Assembly (NCBI GenBank): GCA_035517515.1
Contig: DATIYQ010000187.1
Location: 1-13,294, forward strand
Direction of reading: 5' to 3'
DNA: 13,294 nucleotides
Origin: JOPF136 sp035517515
GTDB lineage: Bacteria; Acidobacteriota; Terriglobia; Acidiferrales; UBA7541
Under the pieces are notes generated by a model. The model ran no database searches. It was not told the origin of the DNA and was given only the letters and a program-made list of their open reading frames with translations. Positions 13,218 through 13,294 of this stretch are shown one piece after another; within the stretch, counting starts at the first letter, position 1, and each line of letters begins with the position of its first letter. Made by a program: the position numbers and the translations under genes.

Positions 13218-13294
13218 ATGGCTCAGGGTGCAGCGAAGAAGCAGAAGAAACGCAAGGCGTCGGTATTGAAGCGCATCCGGCAGACGGCGCGGCG
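13218..13294 (+). CDS. rpsT: 30S ribosomal protein S20, N-terminal fragment
   Basis: The first 25 codons of a gene leave the right edge of the window. The translation starts MAQGAAKKQKKRKASVLKRI and continues with basic residues (RQTARR). A short Lys/Ala-rich lead followed by an S-x-L-K-R-x-R-Q-x-x-R-R pattern matches the first helix of bacterial S20, a primary 16S rRNA-binding protein of the 30S body. The strong promoter and ribosome binding site fit a ribosomal protein. Only the N-terminus is visible, so another small basic nucleic-acid-binding protein remains possible. Confidence 0.72.
   Translation, partial: MAQGAAKKQKKRKASVLKRIRQTAR

Overview
The window is GC-rich and gene-dense, and looks like ordinary chromosomal DNA of a free-living Gram-negative-type bacterium. 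The mix of families suggests Acidobacteriota: an NtrY/NtrX pair beside an endonuclease III-like gene, a GT28 glycosyltransferase upstream of phoH-ybeY-corC-era, a Ycf46-like AAA ATPase, and a very basic S20 N-terminus. That placement is an inference from gene-family resemblance, because no rRNA or other taxonomic marker is present. No phage, transposase, CRISPR array, tRNA or rRNA was seen.

Layout. (1) Positions 1-3892, plus strand: the C-terminal end of an endonuclease III-like glycosylase, then ntrY and ntrX, each joined to the previous gene by an ATGA stop/start overlap. The pair is a membrane sensor kinase and a sigma-54 activator. (2) Positions 3899-3922: a near-perfect palindrome where ntrX and era converge; it overlaps the era stop codon. 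(3) Positions 9241-3921, minus strand: an MGDG synthase/UgtP-like GT28 glycosyltransferase, phoH, ybeY, a CorC/HlyC-type CBS membrane protein and era. phoH/ybeY overlap and ybeY/corC are 3 bases apart. A 214-base gap before era holds hairpins and a probable separate era promoter. (4) Positions 9242-9383: a divergent control region with a 14-base palindrome. (5) Positions 9384-10846, plus strand: a PHP-domain phosphoesterase overlapping a PAP2 phosphatase. (6) Positions 10847-11077: a structured convergent gap. (7) Positions 12918-11078, minus strand: a Ycf46-like AAA ATPase coupled by ATGA to a small exported cupredoxin. (8) Positions 12919-13217: a divergent gap with hairpins, one copy of a short dispersed repeat, and a textbook sigma-70 promoter for rpsT. 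(9) Positions 13218-13294: the start of rpsT (ribosomal protein S20).

How the genes fit together: the phoH-ybeY-corC-era block is the conserved bacterial ribosome-maturation/RNA-metabolism neighbourhood, here led by a membrane-lipid-type glycosyltransferase. Across the shared control region from that glycosyltransferase lies a PHP-PAP2 phosphatase pair. The two together could form an envelope lipid module, but this is inferred from context only. The least explained arrangement is the tightly coupled Ycf46-like ATPase and secreted copper protein. Non-coding DNA makes up little of the window, but several gaps carry inverted repeats. A 21-base motif occurs in two of these gaps about 8 kb apart with a single mismatch, which suggests a dispersed intergenic repeat family in this genome.
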